Below are positions 32,880-44,479 of a stretch of DNA of 64,000 bases, in pieces. Every line of letters starts with the position of its first letter. Position 1 is the first letter of the stretch. This DNA is from Bactrocera neohumeralis (lineage: Eukaryota > Arthropoda > Insecta > Diptera > Tephritidae), in assembly GCF_024586455.1 (NCBI RefSeq), contig NC_065921.1, forward strand, positions 67,767,528-67,831,527, read 5' to 3'. The notes beneath the pieces are model-generated. The model was given only the letters and a program-made list of their open reading frames with translations, was not told the DNA's origin and searched no databases. A program made the position numbers and the translations under genes.

Positions 32880-34150
32880 CTCTTTTCTAAATACCAGTTT
32901 CATTCGCTAATGTTATCACGACAAATTTTTATGAAAGTTCAGGTAAGATTGAAATTCCAATAAAGTTTTAATTTCAAAAACTCATAACATTTTCGTTAAT
33001 TGCCAAATTAAATTTGAAATCCTGGCATCTTCCAATTACTCTTTCTTTGTTCGAAAAATACTTAGCCCGTACCGGTACTTCACACTCACATACCAATATA
33101 TATATGTATATATCAGCTAATCACATACTTTTCACACTTTAGTCTGCCTTTAGGCGCAAAACATGCTGTTCATTAAATTCTTGAAAATTCCAACAGCTAA
33201 TTGTCGATTCGTGTATTATATTTCATAAAAAGTGCTTGCCAAGCAATTAGGCCGCATACACTTACATACAAATGCATGATATTATCAAAAGAAACGTTAA
33301 AATTTCTTTCAGCGCAATTTTTTTTTCCACTTTCTACGCGGCGCATAGACTCTTCCGCTGCTATGGCATGCAAATTGCAAACTCATCTTCGTTAATAGCC
33401 GCGAGGCGTGAACGCATGTGGAAGCGTCGGCATTTTATTTTGATGCTTCGCTTTAAATAAAATTGCGAACATTTTCTACAAATATTTTCCAATACACGTG
33501 CAAAGTATGAGCAGACAATTTTTTATTAATTTTTTGCTTATCTCTACTTCTGCCGGGCTTTGCAACCCCAAATTGGTTGAAATTAGACACATTAAACTGT
33601 TTTCTCTCGTTCACACGCAACTTCCTGCCACACACACGAGTAACCTTCAACACGCAGAAATATCATATAACGTGCTTGTGTGTGTTGGTGTCGGCTTGAA
33701 AATTCCACCACAAAAATTTCACACAACCACCAAAAATCTTATGTAAATATTTTCATTAAGGCTCTTGTCTCTGCCAGGCTTACTCGTGTAAAAGCTCTAT
33801 CGACACACACACATTCCACACACATGGTAGCCGAAAGTGATTTATATATGATAAATGTGTGTGTGCATATAAATGGCTGTTAATGGTTTTGAGTAAGGCA
33901 GATTAATTAAACAATGTGACGATGTGCGTTAGCAGACAGCTTAAGGCTAATTTTGAATAACAAGTATCTTTTGAGTAGAGAATCGCAGATTTATCATTAT
34001 ACGGAACACAAGTGCGTTTTTTAACTCAGTCTGCCTTTGGAAATATTTGTATATTTTTATTAGAAATACCGAAGGCATTTAAGATTTTTTTTGCAAAAAT
34101 GGTTAGTAGGTCCTTTGTTCTATTCCTGCCATATTTTGACCATATCTGCT
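32880..34150. other. Non-transposon spacer
   Basis: CA-rich patches, an exact TTTAGGCGC at 33149-33157, and short overlapping frames on both strands at 33200-33880 without family resemblance. Confidence 0.4.
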
Positions 34151-34153
34151 TTG

Positions 34154-34890
34154 TTATCTTGCTGCTTGTTGGTATGTTCCATTAAATGAGTATGATTTCT
34201 TCAAATTGCATAAAAAGTTCTCTTTTGGTCGTTTCGAGTGGGGATAGTATTGGCTTGGCCCTCCTAAAGAGGCTCCTAGCTTAGCCAACTCGTGTGCCTG
34301 TTCGTTGCCGAAAATGTTCCTCAAACCAGGAACCCAAATTAAGGACAAGTGGAGCTTTAATTACTATGGTGCTGACAAGTAAGCAGTACCGCCGGGCTAT
34401 CCGTTTCTATGGTTGCTTTCGGTATGCTCTCGTAGTTATTCAATAAAACTTCAGAGACACCTAGTCCGTTGTTCGCAGCCCGTAGGTGTAATCTACATCA
34501 AAGGGCTCTTTCCTTAATCTCACTGTTTTTTCAAGGAAACTTCTCTGATACCATCAGCACTATGTCTTCTGGATATGCTAGCGTTTTAAACCCGTCTCCG
34601 CTAAGTTGAAGTGGTATTCCCGTATTTAAGGAGTGACGCTGCTTACGTAGTTTGTTCGTGTCGCTGAGCCATTTGATGTTATTATCCTCCTGCCTTGCTA
34701 GCAAATGTATATCCATTAGCATTTCTAGAACCATCAGCATGAAGTTGGTCCATTATCGTGTGTTCTTCTACCCAAACTTTGGTCCTGTAACTTTTATTGA
34801 AGGCTTTTTCCAAGCAAGTTCGGAGGTTCGCATGGTCAATGATCAAACAACGAGGCGATTTCCTCTTTTTGAGAACCGTTAATGGTGCAG
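34154..34890 (-). mobile_element. LOA/I-like retrotransposon, RT fragment joined to RNase H
   Basis: The minus strand reads SLEKAFNKSYRTKVW (about 34810) and DGFKTLAYPEDIVLMVSEKF (about 34550; the AYADD box has become AYPED), then, after a jump, RAANNGLGVSEVLLNNYESI and IETDSPAVLLTCQ (RNase H core Asp region, about 34420). It ends SLIWVPGLRNIFGNEQAHEL AKLG (34348-34270), the RNase H motif WVPGHxxIxGNExADELA. RT thumb sequence between motif C and RNase H is deleted. Two catalytic positions are mutated. It fits downstream of the ORF1-like sequence at 35030-35700. Confidence 0.75.
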
Positions 34891-35029
34891 ATTGGTTGAA
34901 CGAGGTCGCTTAAATTTTTCTAACTCTTCCACTTCTTCTCATTCTTTAATAGTATCGATATATTGTAAGAGCGACTCAATTCAATTACGGGCATTATTAT
35001 ATTTCTCTTCCTTTATCGGCTAAAAATAT

Positions 35030-35700
35030 ATATAATCGTCTATAGATGCGAGCACGAGGCTTGTTTAGAATATCCTCGGCCACAGTTTGAGACCTACAAA
35101 TGCGTCGCTAACTTATCCACATTATCGGTATGAAAATCTAGTAAGGCCTGGTCCGCGCACTTGATGACTCTGTAGCCACCAAAGGCTTTCCGAGAAGTAA
35201 AACTGCGAATGGGGCCCCGACGTATTATCTACCACATTGCATAACACTTGACTTGACAATATGACGTCGATCACCATCCATTTCTCCTGTATAGTGCCCA
35301 CTGAGGATGAGTTATCGTCAATGACAGCCACCTGCCGGCAGTCTCTAGCAACATCACTGAAGTGCATAGTTGTTGTTGTATTTTTTTCGCGAATCCTATT
35401 CTAGCATTCTGTCTGGTTACTGCTTTCGACGGGAGGTTCCGTTTGTTTCTTCGTCAAAAAAATTTCTTATTGCTCCTTTATCTTCTTATGCCGCATCATC
35501 ATCTTCATTAGCTGAACTGGCGGCCTATTGATCCTTGACAAGCATTTCCTGATTTAATTCAAGGATTTCTTCATTTACTTTTTTTCATTTTTCCTTAAGC
35601 AGCTAATGTACTTAGGTTGGTACTCATGGCTGTATTGAAGGTGGATGGTTCTTCGTTCATATTTGGGGTACTTAGTTTGGTACCTGCTGTGTTTGTTACA
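35030..35700 (-). mobile_element. Probable ORF1 of the same LOA/I-like element
   Basis: The minus strand reads KIQQQLCTSVMLLETAGRWL and, in another frame, DVARDCRQVAVIDDNSSSVG then EKWMVIDVILSSQV (35340-35230), and later AFVGLKLWPRIF (about 35095). This resembles the DUF4780-type domain found in ORF1 of some fly retrotransposons (VAVIDxNxxxGxxxxEKW; ELVGLKLWPR). The position upstream of an RT in the same sense supports this. Stops and frameshifts throughout. Confidence 0.4.
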
Positions 35701-38700
35701 GTCTCCACCGGCTTACTATATGTGGTAGAAGTCTTAGTCCTCAGACAGTAGACGAGTAGGGTGACTTCGTCGGACTCCGTTAAGAGTCCGCGAATACTGT
35801 ATTTGAAGTTGTTGTTTTTGGTCGTTTAGTTAAGTTAAGTTCATTATTGTTTTTTCGCGTCAGCAGGAAAAAGTGAGTCACTGGTCCGCAGAGCCGGTAT
35901 GCTTACAGAAAGTGTTTAGTACTTCCGACTTCGCCGGGCATCGAAGAGTACTGTGTGCGATCAGTTATTGGATTACCACCCTCTGATCATTCAGCCATCA
36001 GCACATTATGGCTTAGGGTGGTGTTGGAGCTGGTGTCCTCGAATGTCCATTATAGAAGATGGGCGTAAAACCAAAGGCTTATTCAGCCATTTCCCCTTTG
36101 TGGGAATTATCATTAAATATCTTGACTGGGTCTGACTCGGCAGTATTGTAAATCTTCTCAAGTATTCTATTCCAAATCTAAAACAAAGATTTACTGTTTG
36201 TTTAATCTCGATAAAAAGAAGACTGGTTTTTCTTGCGGTGATCACTTGACCATTCGAATTTTTTCAATCGTTCAGTCTACTGAGAATATGGCGGACACTT
36301 CCAGATACCTTCTATTCACTAAGATTATCCAAAAGAAAGACAATATATCTAAAATTGCAAACTTTTGAGACCACTTGTATTCTATTTTCTATGATGATAT
36401 AATCCTAAATGTAGGCAGCAATTTTTTAAAGACGAGTAAACGATTTAATCCTAAATGTATGTAAGTATTTATTGTTAGCCATCAAATAAATGTAGTAAAA
36501 TGTTGCCTACATTTAAGAGTGCATATAATAAAAGCATATTTTTTCCACACTGCTTTGCTTGCGAAGCAAAATATTACTTTTGTTTAGAGCTTCTGCAGCT
36601 AACTTCATATCCTTTGTTAAATTTTTTCTGCATTTCACTTTGAAGTTATGATTTTTAATCACTTATATTCTTTGTGACAATAACCTGAAGTTTATGGTTG
36701 AAGACACCACAGAAGAAGTAATTAGACACTAGTTAAGAAGAAAATTGCAAGACTACAAACAAACAAACGCTAACCCTACACTCGGTTCGCCTTACCGAAA
36801 ACCGAAGTCATTACTACTCAAGCGGCTAATCAGTTACCTCTGATTAGCCAGACAGACGCCGCAAAAATTACCTACAAGCTTTGATATTGCCGGATATATA
36901 TATATGAAAATTCGTGTAACTTTTTTAATCTCCTTTGATTTTGTGTCTTTCTTTACCAACATTTTGGTTTCTCCCCTCTTTTTTTGTCAATTTTGCATCG
37001 CTTCTATTTTCGCAGTAAAAGCTGATGTCTAAAGTCATCAGCCCACTTACAATGGGTTAATCATGCACGCTTCAAAGCGTTAACTTCTTGCTTAATTGTT
37101 AAAGCGCTGGAATTTTAATTTACAGCTAGTCGTTGTTGCATACTTGCAGGCGCAGGGAATGATCGTTGATGGTTTTAAGAGTCATTAGATGACAGCAGGA
37201 AAACCAAAAAAAATCGTTGGTGACAATTTTTGCTTTTGCAATTTTCGTTATTTTTGAACTCGTTTTTGTTCATCTTATTTACTTCGTCTTCTTTCTCTTT
37301 CAACATTTAGCTTGCGGCAAATGAAAAACCTCAGATGCCAGCACGGAGCACAAAATGCCAGCACTTTTCAATTATCCAGCAAATAAACCAGCCAACTAGC
37401 CATCCAGCCGAGTCAGCAGTGTGGCACTGGTGTTGGTTTAGGGCCTCTTGAGGCATTTCGGTTGACAACTGTCACAAATCCACATGAAGAGCGACAGATC
37501 GCCACTCAACCTCAATACCACTCTTGAAAGTCTTGGCAGCAGAGCGCAGTTATTTACTTGCTTAATAAGCAATTGCTTAAAAGCAACAAATTTAGGGCGT
37601 AAACCTCGTTTAGCTGACGGATCACGCGATAATAATTTATGCAAGTTCGGTTGAAGAAATAGATTTTTCGCTGAGCAATGCATTTAGTTTGGCGAAATAT
37701 GCTTTAAGGCGCGAAAATAATTTATAAAAGACGCGGCTATTTATTTGGTAGAAGTGAAGTGGGACACTATGCTCTTGAAGAAGAGTTCTCACCACTTCAT
37801 TGATACCCCAAATTTACATTTATTTCCAACACATATTAAAATTTACTATAGTATACATTTAGGCGTTTATAGCATAGCGGTTAAAGTTTGGAAGTTTTGC
37901 TTTGCAAATTATTTCTTGTAAAAACCTTGTAAGAGCTGACAGGTGCGATTATAAAACTGAAGACAATTCCACATTTACGTTGATGGAAATAGGTGTATAC
38001 TTTTAGGTGTTTCGAATCTTCAAAGTCTTTGCTGATTAATTAAAGTCACTGTCTTCTGCTGATTCCTGCATTACTTACTACGTTATGCTAACAAATGAAT
38101 TCAAGATATCGTTAGATTAGTTCAAATTGACTAGAAACACGTCATTGCATACATTTAGGCGCCACAACTACAATCTTAACGAAAACTGAAATTAATATTG
38201 TTAGCAATTATAAGGAGTGCAAATAGACAGTAAAATAAATGCACAATTTATAATTATTTTTCATGCAAAACACGACTCCCAGCATATACATTCACGAATG
38301 CCTAAAAGTAGGCGTTCATTTTTCACGCCTGTCTAGAACACAGAATTTTGTTTACTTTGAAGATTTCAGCACAACGCAGCGCTGACTGACAGACGAAAAT
38401 AATGCAAATAACTCGGCAATTAAATAAAAGTTGCTTTTAATCTAATTACATTTGCCACGTAGTCTAATTGCAGGCGCAAAAGAGCACATTAATTTTGAGT
38501 AGTGCTGCCGCGCCAGGCGTTTGACAATACGGCAGCCAAAGACAAATCGAACAGCAAACTGAAGATACACTCACTCTCATACAAACACACGCTTTCATGT
38601 TTGTCATAGCATTGTGCACTTTTAGGCGCAAAATCATTAATTAGCACAATTGAAAATTAATTATGCGTGCAATCCCCTCCTTGTGACTACACAAACGAAA

Positions 38701-39585
38701 AAATATGCGAATAGTATAAACTTCACAGCGCCACAGTGGAGAAGCGGTACTGTCCAGCGCTTTAATTAAAGAGCGAAAGATGGCTGACAACTGGCAAACT
38801 AGCGACTGGAGACTGGCGACTGCTCGTGGCTGCTGTTGAAAGAAATGTCAATAAAAATGGTAAATAAAAGTGGGAAACATTTAAATTGAAAATGCGCAGT
38901 GCTGCCGTCCAAAGACGCGAGTGGTCACGGCAGGCGCCTGAAAGCAGATAATGAATTTGTCGCTACGGTATTTATATTCACTGTTGTTCGAAACTGTGAA
39001 GTTTTAAATGTTGCAAATAAGCAGAGAGCGAAACAAAAACAACAAAATCAGAAGTAATGGAGAGTCAGTGGTGGCGTGGCAGGATACCGGGGTGTAGAAG
39101 AAGGTAGCATATATAGTGGAAGCAGTCAACGAAGCGCAGTAGTGTGCCGCGAAATGTCCGCTTTCAAATCAATTAAGTAAATTAAAAATTTCGTTTATAA
39201 ACTTTAATGCAAAATTAATTAATTGCAGTGCTATGGAATTCCCTTTTAATCAAACTTTTTGCATGTGAAAATGTCTACAGACACTCCTCTTCTGCAGATT
39301 CGTTAAGTGAGAATCAAAAGATTCAAATTGAATTTATTCCTGTTTTTCATTTTAATATTTGTGATATTTGCACATATCTCACCTTAAATTCCAAGAAAGC
39401 ATGTATGTATGGAAATAACTTTTTACTGTTCCTTGGAAAATTAAAAACTTTAAGTCAGTCTCTAAGGAAGAGCTGGGCGCTGATATTACCGAATATGTTA
39501 TAATTAAAAAATTTACAAGGATGTAAGAAAAAGAGAAATACTGGAATAGTGGAAAACATTTGTGTTAAACACATGAGGACATGAT
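35701..39585. other. Long non-coding spacer, unassigned
   Basis: 35700-36300 has short open frames without family match. From about 36300 to 39585 the DNA is AT-rich with no transposon motif. It holds two exact TTTAGGCGC motifs (38154-38162, 38621-38629), the related CATTTAGGCGTTTA at about 37856, and the near-palindrome GCCTAAAAGTAGGC at 38300-38313. This is the longest stretch without a recognisable mobile element and so the best place to look for host regulatory sequence. Confidence 0.4.
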
Positions 39586-39589
39586 ATTC

Positions 39590-40440
39590 CTAAGTGGCGA
39601 CAATCACCTTTACATTCAACGAAATGTTCTTCTTAGTGAATGTTCTTTTGAGATCTAATAACAGAAAATGTCGCTCGAAGCCAGAACTGGAGAATATGGT
39701 GCATGCGGAAGCAATTTGAAATCCAAACCATGCATTTTTGGCATCTTTTCTCACTGACTTGGGACACGGTGCATTGTCTTGATAAAACCGCACTTTTTTC
39801 GTCTTTTCGTCTTTCGTCTTTCAAACCATCTAAAAACACCATAACACTCTACTAATAGCTCTTCCTTTTTCAAGATAGTGAATAAAAATTATTCTATGTG
39901 CATGCCAAAATACCCTCCCAACCGACTGTTGCATTTTTGATTCCTTGGAGCAAGTTCATTGTGCTTAGTCGACTCTGTTGACTGTAAGTAGGACTTCAGA
40001 GTGAAAGATTAATCTATGCTTCATTCATTGTCACATATCGATGCAAACACTTGGGTTTATTATGCTTGAACATTTCCAAACACTGCCCCGGATCATGAAC
40101 TCCTCGTTGTTTTTTGTCAAAAGTGAGCACGCGTGACACCCACTTTACACAGAGCTGTCTCATACCCAAATATTTATGAATGATATGATAGACACGTTGA
40201 ATTGTTGGCTTTAGAGTATTTGCTATCTCGAACAACTTTACTTTACGGTCATCTTATAATATTAATTGGAGACTTTTCTCAAGTTTTTTTCGGTAACAAC
40301 CTCTTTGGGGCCTACACTTCGTTCACCGTTTTCGGTGTTCATTTCACCACATCTAAAGTTAGGACACCAATCTTTAATGGCTGAGTTTTCTGTGGCATTA
40401 TCTGAAAACTCGTCATCGAACCATGTTTTTGCTTAAACTG
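39590..40440 (-). mobile_element. Mariner transposase pseudogene, second subfamily
   Basis: On the minus strand: FEIANTLKPTIQRVYHIIHK, YLGMRQLCVKWVSRVLTFDK, CLEMFKHNKPKCLHRYVTMN EA (40235-40014; relatives end MDETW, so the first catalytic Asp is changed to Asn). After frameshifts VMVFLDGLKDERRK and RFYQDNAPCPKSV (39793 leftwards, second Asp kept), then LLLDLKRTFTKKNISLN, the C-terminal block. The third Asp block is decayed (SSSGFERH in place of SPDLAPSD). The residues differ from the SETMAR-like copies, so this is another mariner subfamily. Confidence 0.8.
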
Positions 40441-40519
40441 CATTTTCCTCTTCAAAAAGCAATATTTTATCAATATGCGAAATTCCTTTTTATATATTTT
40501 TTCAGAACAACAAAAATGG

Positions 40520-41190
40520 TTTCACTTAAAATTACATATTTCATATTTCTTGAATGTAATTCGCAACAGCAAATCTACAGCTACCTTAATAGTGTTCCCT
40601 CCCACCCGGTAATAGTACACAAAATTCCTCCTCCAACCGCTCCTCCTAGCTTCGGTCCATCTGTGAACAGCCTCACTGCACCTATTTCCCAGCGACTCCT
40701 CTCCATTGACATATCCCTCGTTGGTACTTGAGCAGAGAGTCACTATTTACTTTCTCCTTAATATTCGTCCCGCAATGAAAGCTTTTTATCAAGAAACGGA
40801 GGAACATCTGGGATGTTATATCTCCTGGCAAATAAATCAATTTCAGTTTTACCAGAGTAGACTGCTAACCCGCTTTTATTCCTCCAGCTGGATACCACGT
40901 CGGGTACTCTTTGGTTAGCTTCTAGACAGTATTTAGACGTATTCCTTTTACCATAAGAACAATGTCGCTAGCGTAGGCTATCGCCCGATCCGAAGACTAT
41001 ATGCTTGAGGTTCGCTTCCCCCTCAAACTTTTCGACTGCCTTAAGCGTCAAATTGTTCACGATTCCATTGATATCAGGAAAACCAACGGCTTCCTCCAAA
41101 TATGACACGACAATGTGAAGAGCAGTGTCGACCAATCTGCTTCTAATGTAAACATGTTGAGCCTTTAATAGTTTCCCCACGGTATTCTTC
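40520..41190 (-). mobile_element. LOA/I-like retrotransposon, RT end and start of RNase H
   Basis: Minus strand, high to low: NNLTLKAVEKFEGEANLK (about 41050), IAYASDIVLMVKGIRLNTV (about 40980; the AYADD box is AYASD), SGLAVYSGKTEIDLFARRYN (about 40860; relatives: GLxVNPxKTELxLFTR). Near 40680 it reads RLFTDGPKLGGAVGGGI, the first strand of RNase H with its catalytic Asp (FTDGSK). Between them the RT thumb is shortened. The frame changes several times. Same type as 34154-34890 and 59450-61060. Confidence 0.75.
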
Positions 41191-41269
41191 TCCTATTGAT
41201 ATAAATACCATATAATTAAAAAATTGTCTCTGAGTATTATATATATAGCCTTTAATAATTTTCAAAATA

Positions 41270-41760
41270 GGTTCCTTCTGCGTCGATGCAGCAGGCATTC
41301 TCCGGAATAGTCTCAATAGCCGAGGTGCATGCTCCTTGGATCCGCTCTATCATCTCAAAATGCTTGCCTTTCATCGGTGTTTTCAGGCAAGGAAAAAAAA
41401 TTCGGTTGGGCACATCTTCGGCTTCGGAAGCGTTGGGATGGTGGCCTTAGTTAGGTAGCTGTTTTCAAGAAAGGCGGCATAAGCAGAGGCGTTGCGACCT
41501 TGCGCATGTTCAAGCGCTCCGTCACATTGTCATAAACCTCAGACTTTTATAAATTTATCTAGGCAATTAAACGAATACTTAGTCTGAGTTCAAAACTTTG
41601 CGCGCACACGGATCACATTGCCGGTATTTGTCGAAGTCGCAGGTCTCCCAGTTAAAGCAACATCTGGGTAAGCCTGCTTGATCATATCAAATGTCTTTGT
41701 CGCAGATTTACCGAGTTTTTCAAAGAATTTTTGTCCTTTTATCTAACCTTAAACCAGTTA
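41270..41760 (-). mobile_element. SETMAR-like mariner, heavily deleted
   Basis: Minus strand: KFFEKLGKSATKTFDMIKQA (about 41740-41680, start of the transposase HTH), ALTGRPATSTN (the GRPSTS linker), then a jump to a C-terminal block with FEMIERIQGACTSAIETIPE and NACCIDAEGTYFENY (41360-41270). All three catalytic Asp blocks are missing or unrecognisable. A short relic of the same broad mariner group as 3.2, 15.3, 21.2, 50.3 and 56.7 kb. Confidence 0.65.
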
Positions 41761-42900
41761 TTTGTGCAAAGTTTTAGTCCAATGTCTTCCTGTCCTGTCT
41801 GTGAACTGATTTTCAGCTCGAACAATTTCTCTTCGGTTAGCTAAGTACTCGAAAGGCTTTTTGCAAGAACCCAATGATCTATTGTGTTTTTCAAGCTTTG
41901 AACCATTACTTCGCGAAATTATATAACAAATTTGAAATCTTATCATTCTCTTCTAACCGCATCTTATATATACGTACATATACTATATATAATAGTAATA
42001 ATAACTCTTTTGGGCTTTCTTTACTAACGAAGCTCGACTATACCGTTGTCGCCCAAAAGTCAATTTCGAATTGCCTCACAGTTTATCGCACATTCAATGT
42101 TTGTCGTCCACTCCAATTGACAAATGCTTGATTAACAAGCTTATACAAACACGAGGTGTACGCTTGACTGGACACAGAAGCGAGCCACATGTTTGTCTGC
42201 AAACTAATATTTACTTCGCCGCCTACAACGCACCTTGCACTCTTTGTGTGCTCCTCACCTCCCAGTTATATGAACAACAAGAAGAAAATTAAATATTTCC
42301 AGACATATTTCTTTCACTTTTATGTGTAAATTTCGCCCTGAGGATGTTGTGTATATGAGCCATAACGTCACCTGTGTTCACTTATCCTTTTTTAGACGTC
42401 AGATGGGTGGCAAGAGGGCTGATCATAGGAAAGTCTATTTGAACGCCCAGCATTTGTGCTTGACTCGCTGCTCACAAATAAATGATTGTCTCAATGGCGC
42501 TCTTAACGGAGTGTCATGACTCACGCTGTAGGCGCTCACTCTCACTTTACTTTACGAACGGTGTGTAAATTGTTCCGTTAGTGTTTATTTTTCCTTTCTT
42601 AAATATTTTCTTTGCTTGCTGGATATTTTATATTTGTTCATAAAAGACATATTTATTTGTTGTCTGTTGTGGTCACATGTCTTGTAGCCTCTCAACCGTT
42701 TCAATGCATGCATTTGCTTTGTTGTCCTCTTTAACAGAATTGCTAGACTTGGATACCCTATTATAAGCATTGTTTCATTTCATTAGAAAAGCTGATATCT
42801 GATTATATTTTGGATCAGAGCCAGTTGAGGAGCTCTCAGTCTTCAGTTAGGGGAATCTGCGTGGAAATAATGGGTCTCGAAATTTAACCTGAGGTAAGAT
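41761..42900. other. Spacer, no gene recognised
   Basis: Short open frames at 41874-42519 have no resemblance to known families. Nothing else is seen. Confidence 0.35.
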
Positions 42901-42904
42901 TAGA

Positions 42905-43160
42905 ACAGTGAAAAGAGGATCGACTCACACCACCTCTTCGAAAAGGAGCAGCCTTTATGCCGCGATGTCTGAATTTGGTATCCCCACAAAACTAGTACGG
43001 CTTTGTAAACTGACGTTGAGCAATGCCAAAAGCTCCATCAGCAACGGGAAGAACCTCAAACAAACACTTGTCGCACTCGCGACAAAGGCTCCCACATCAC
43101 TGTTGACATTCATAATTTCGAAGTCGTAGATAATTTCGTCCATCTTGGAACCAGTACTAG
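42905..43160 (+). mobile_element. RTE-like retrotransposon with internal deletion
   Basis: A 250-bp patchwork. GTGAAAAGAGGATCGACTCA (as 19348) joins directly to GAAAAGGAGCAGCC (as 19409). It continues to the SSISNGKNL region (as 19520), then jumps to CTTGTCGCACTCGCGAC (as 19815) and on to TTGGAACCAGTA (as 19903). The palm including YADD, about 290 bp, is thus deleted. It is bounded by unrelated DNA on both sides, with no tail. Confidence 0.85.
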
Positions 43161-43369
43161 GTTAGTATCGTAAAAACAGTACTTCATCTCAAGACAATTT
43201 AAGCAATATTTAGGCTCATGCTTGATAGGACTTTCGGACAAGAAGTCTGCTGAACCTAAGAGGCTCATTGCCCCCTTTACATTCACCTCTCCCTAGAAGA
43301 ACCTCTTCTCATTTGAATACCAGTTATCTAACAGTAAATAGAAAGACAAGACCGCGAACGTTGATTGTG

Positions 43370-44084
43370 AGCTTAAGTACTCATTTTGGAGTTCCCAAAA
43401 TATAAAGCATTGATAGATCCGGTGATCTGCGGACCAGAGATTGGAATTGATAAAATGAGTGTACTAGTTTCGAAATAGCTTGCCACAATTCGAATCAGAT
43501 AGTCAGGAACCTTTAACTCTTTCAGAGCTTTAATAATTAGAGTCCAGTTAGATGAGTTGAAGGTGTTTTTAATTTCCAGGGTAATGACTACACAGTATTA
43601 TTTGTCACCTGAAGGCCACCTATTACCTTCCAATGCTTTTTCAGTCTGTCGCTATGAAAAGGTGCTTAAATGAAAGTCTGTGATCCAAAATTACTTCCAG
43701 ATATTTGAGATGTAGACTCGATTTTGTGGTGTGCCCATCAATAGATATCTCAATTGTTTTCCCTTTCTTACGACCACTCATTGGTATCACTTCCATTTTG
43801 TGAGCAGTTAATTGTAAACCAGCAGTCTCGAGCAATTTTTTAGCATTGCTTATGCTTTTTTTACATTTTTTCCCCGCCTCGTCAAGGGTTTTCGCTACAA
43901 CTACGACCGCAATGTCGTCCGCACATCTTACTATCTTTTGCACATCCGGCATCGCGGCACTCAGAATACCATTGTACATTACGTTCCAGAGCACAGGGCC
44001 GAGAACTGTCCCTTGCGGAACACCACCTGTAACTTGGTACGATTCAAGTCCAAGTTCTGTGCAAAGAAAAATCCAACTTAACAA
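43370..44084 (-). mobile_element. R1-like RT relic with halves in the wrong order
   Basis: The minus strand first reads YQVTGGVPQGTVLGPVLWNV MY (about 44040), VRCADDIAVVVVAKTLDEAG (about 43940, FADD changed to CADD), QLTAHKMEVIPMSGRKKGK and LKYLEVILDHRLSFKHL (to 43641). Immediately after come residues that belong before this in the protein: VVITLEIKNTFNSSNWTLII, LKELKVPDYLIRIVASYFET (about 43600-43420; motif A and following). So fingers/motif A lie downstream of the palm. Either two copies are joined head to tail with losses, or a rearrangement occurred. Confidence 0.8.
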
Positions 44085-44479
44085 GTTTCGAGTGAATATT
44101 TATCTCCCTGAAATGGACTCAAACTCTAAGCTCATATGATATCCTTGAAAGAAATACGCTAAAGTTGTCTGGTAGTCTGAAATAAGAGCTGATGTCTTGC
44201 GTATAACGGAAAGAAATTTACTTCAAAATGGCATATAACGGTTTATATCTTAATGTTATGGGCTCCAGCGGTGAATTTATTGAGCTGCTAGGTCGAAATT
44301 CATTGAGTTTTGAATATTTTTACTGTTGAAATAATATTTTAATAGTTGTGGGTGGTGGAAAAGAGTTTGGCAACAACTTTTCGTATTACGAATTTCTCTG
44401 TAATGTTAGTTTGTCCCAAGGGTTTAACTTTCTAGTCTATAAATCTTAAATTTTACCATCATTTTACCGACCACGCCTA

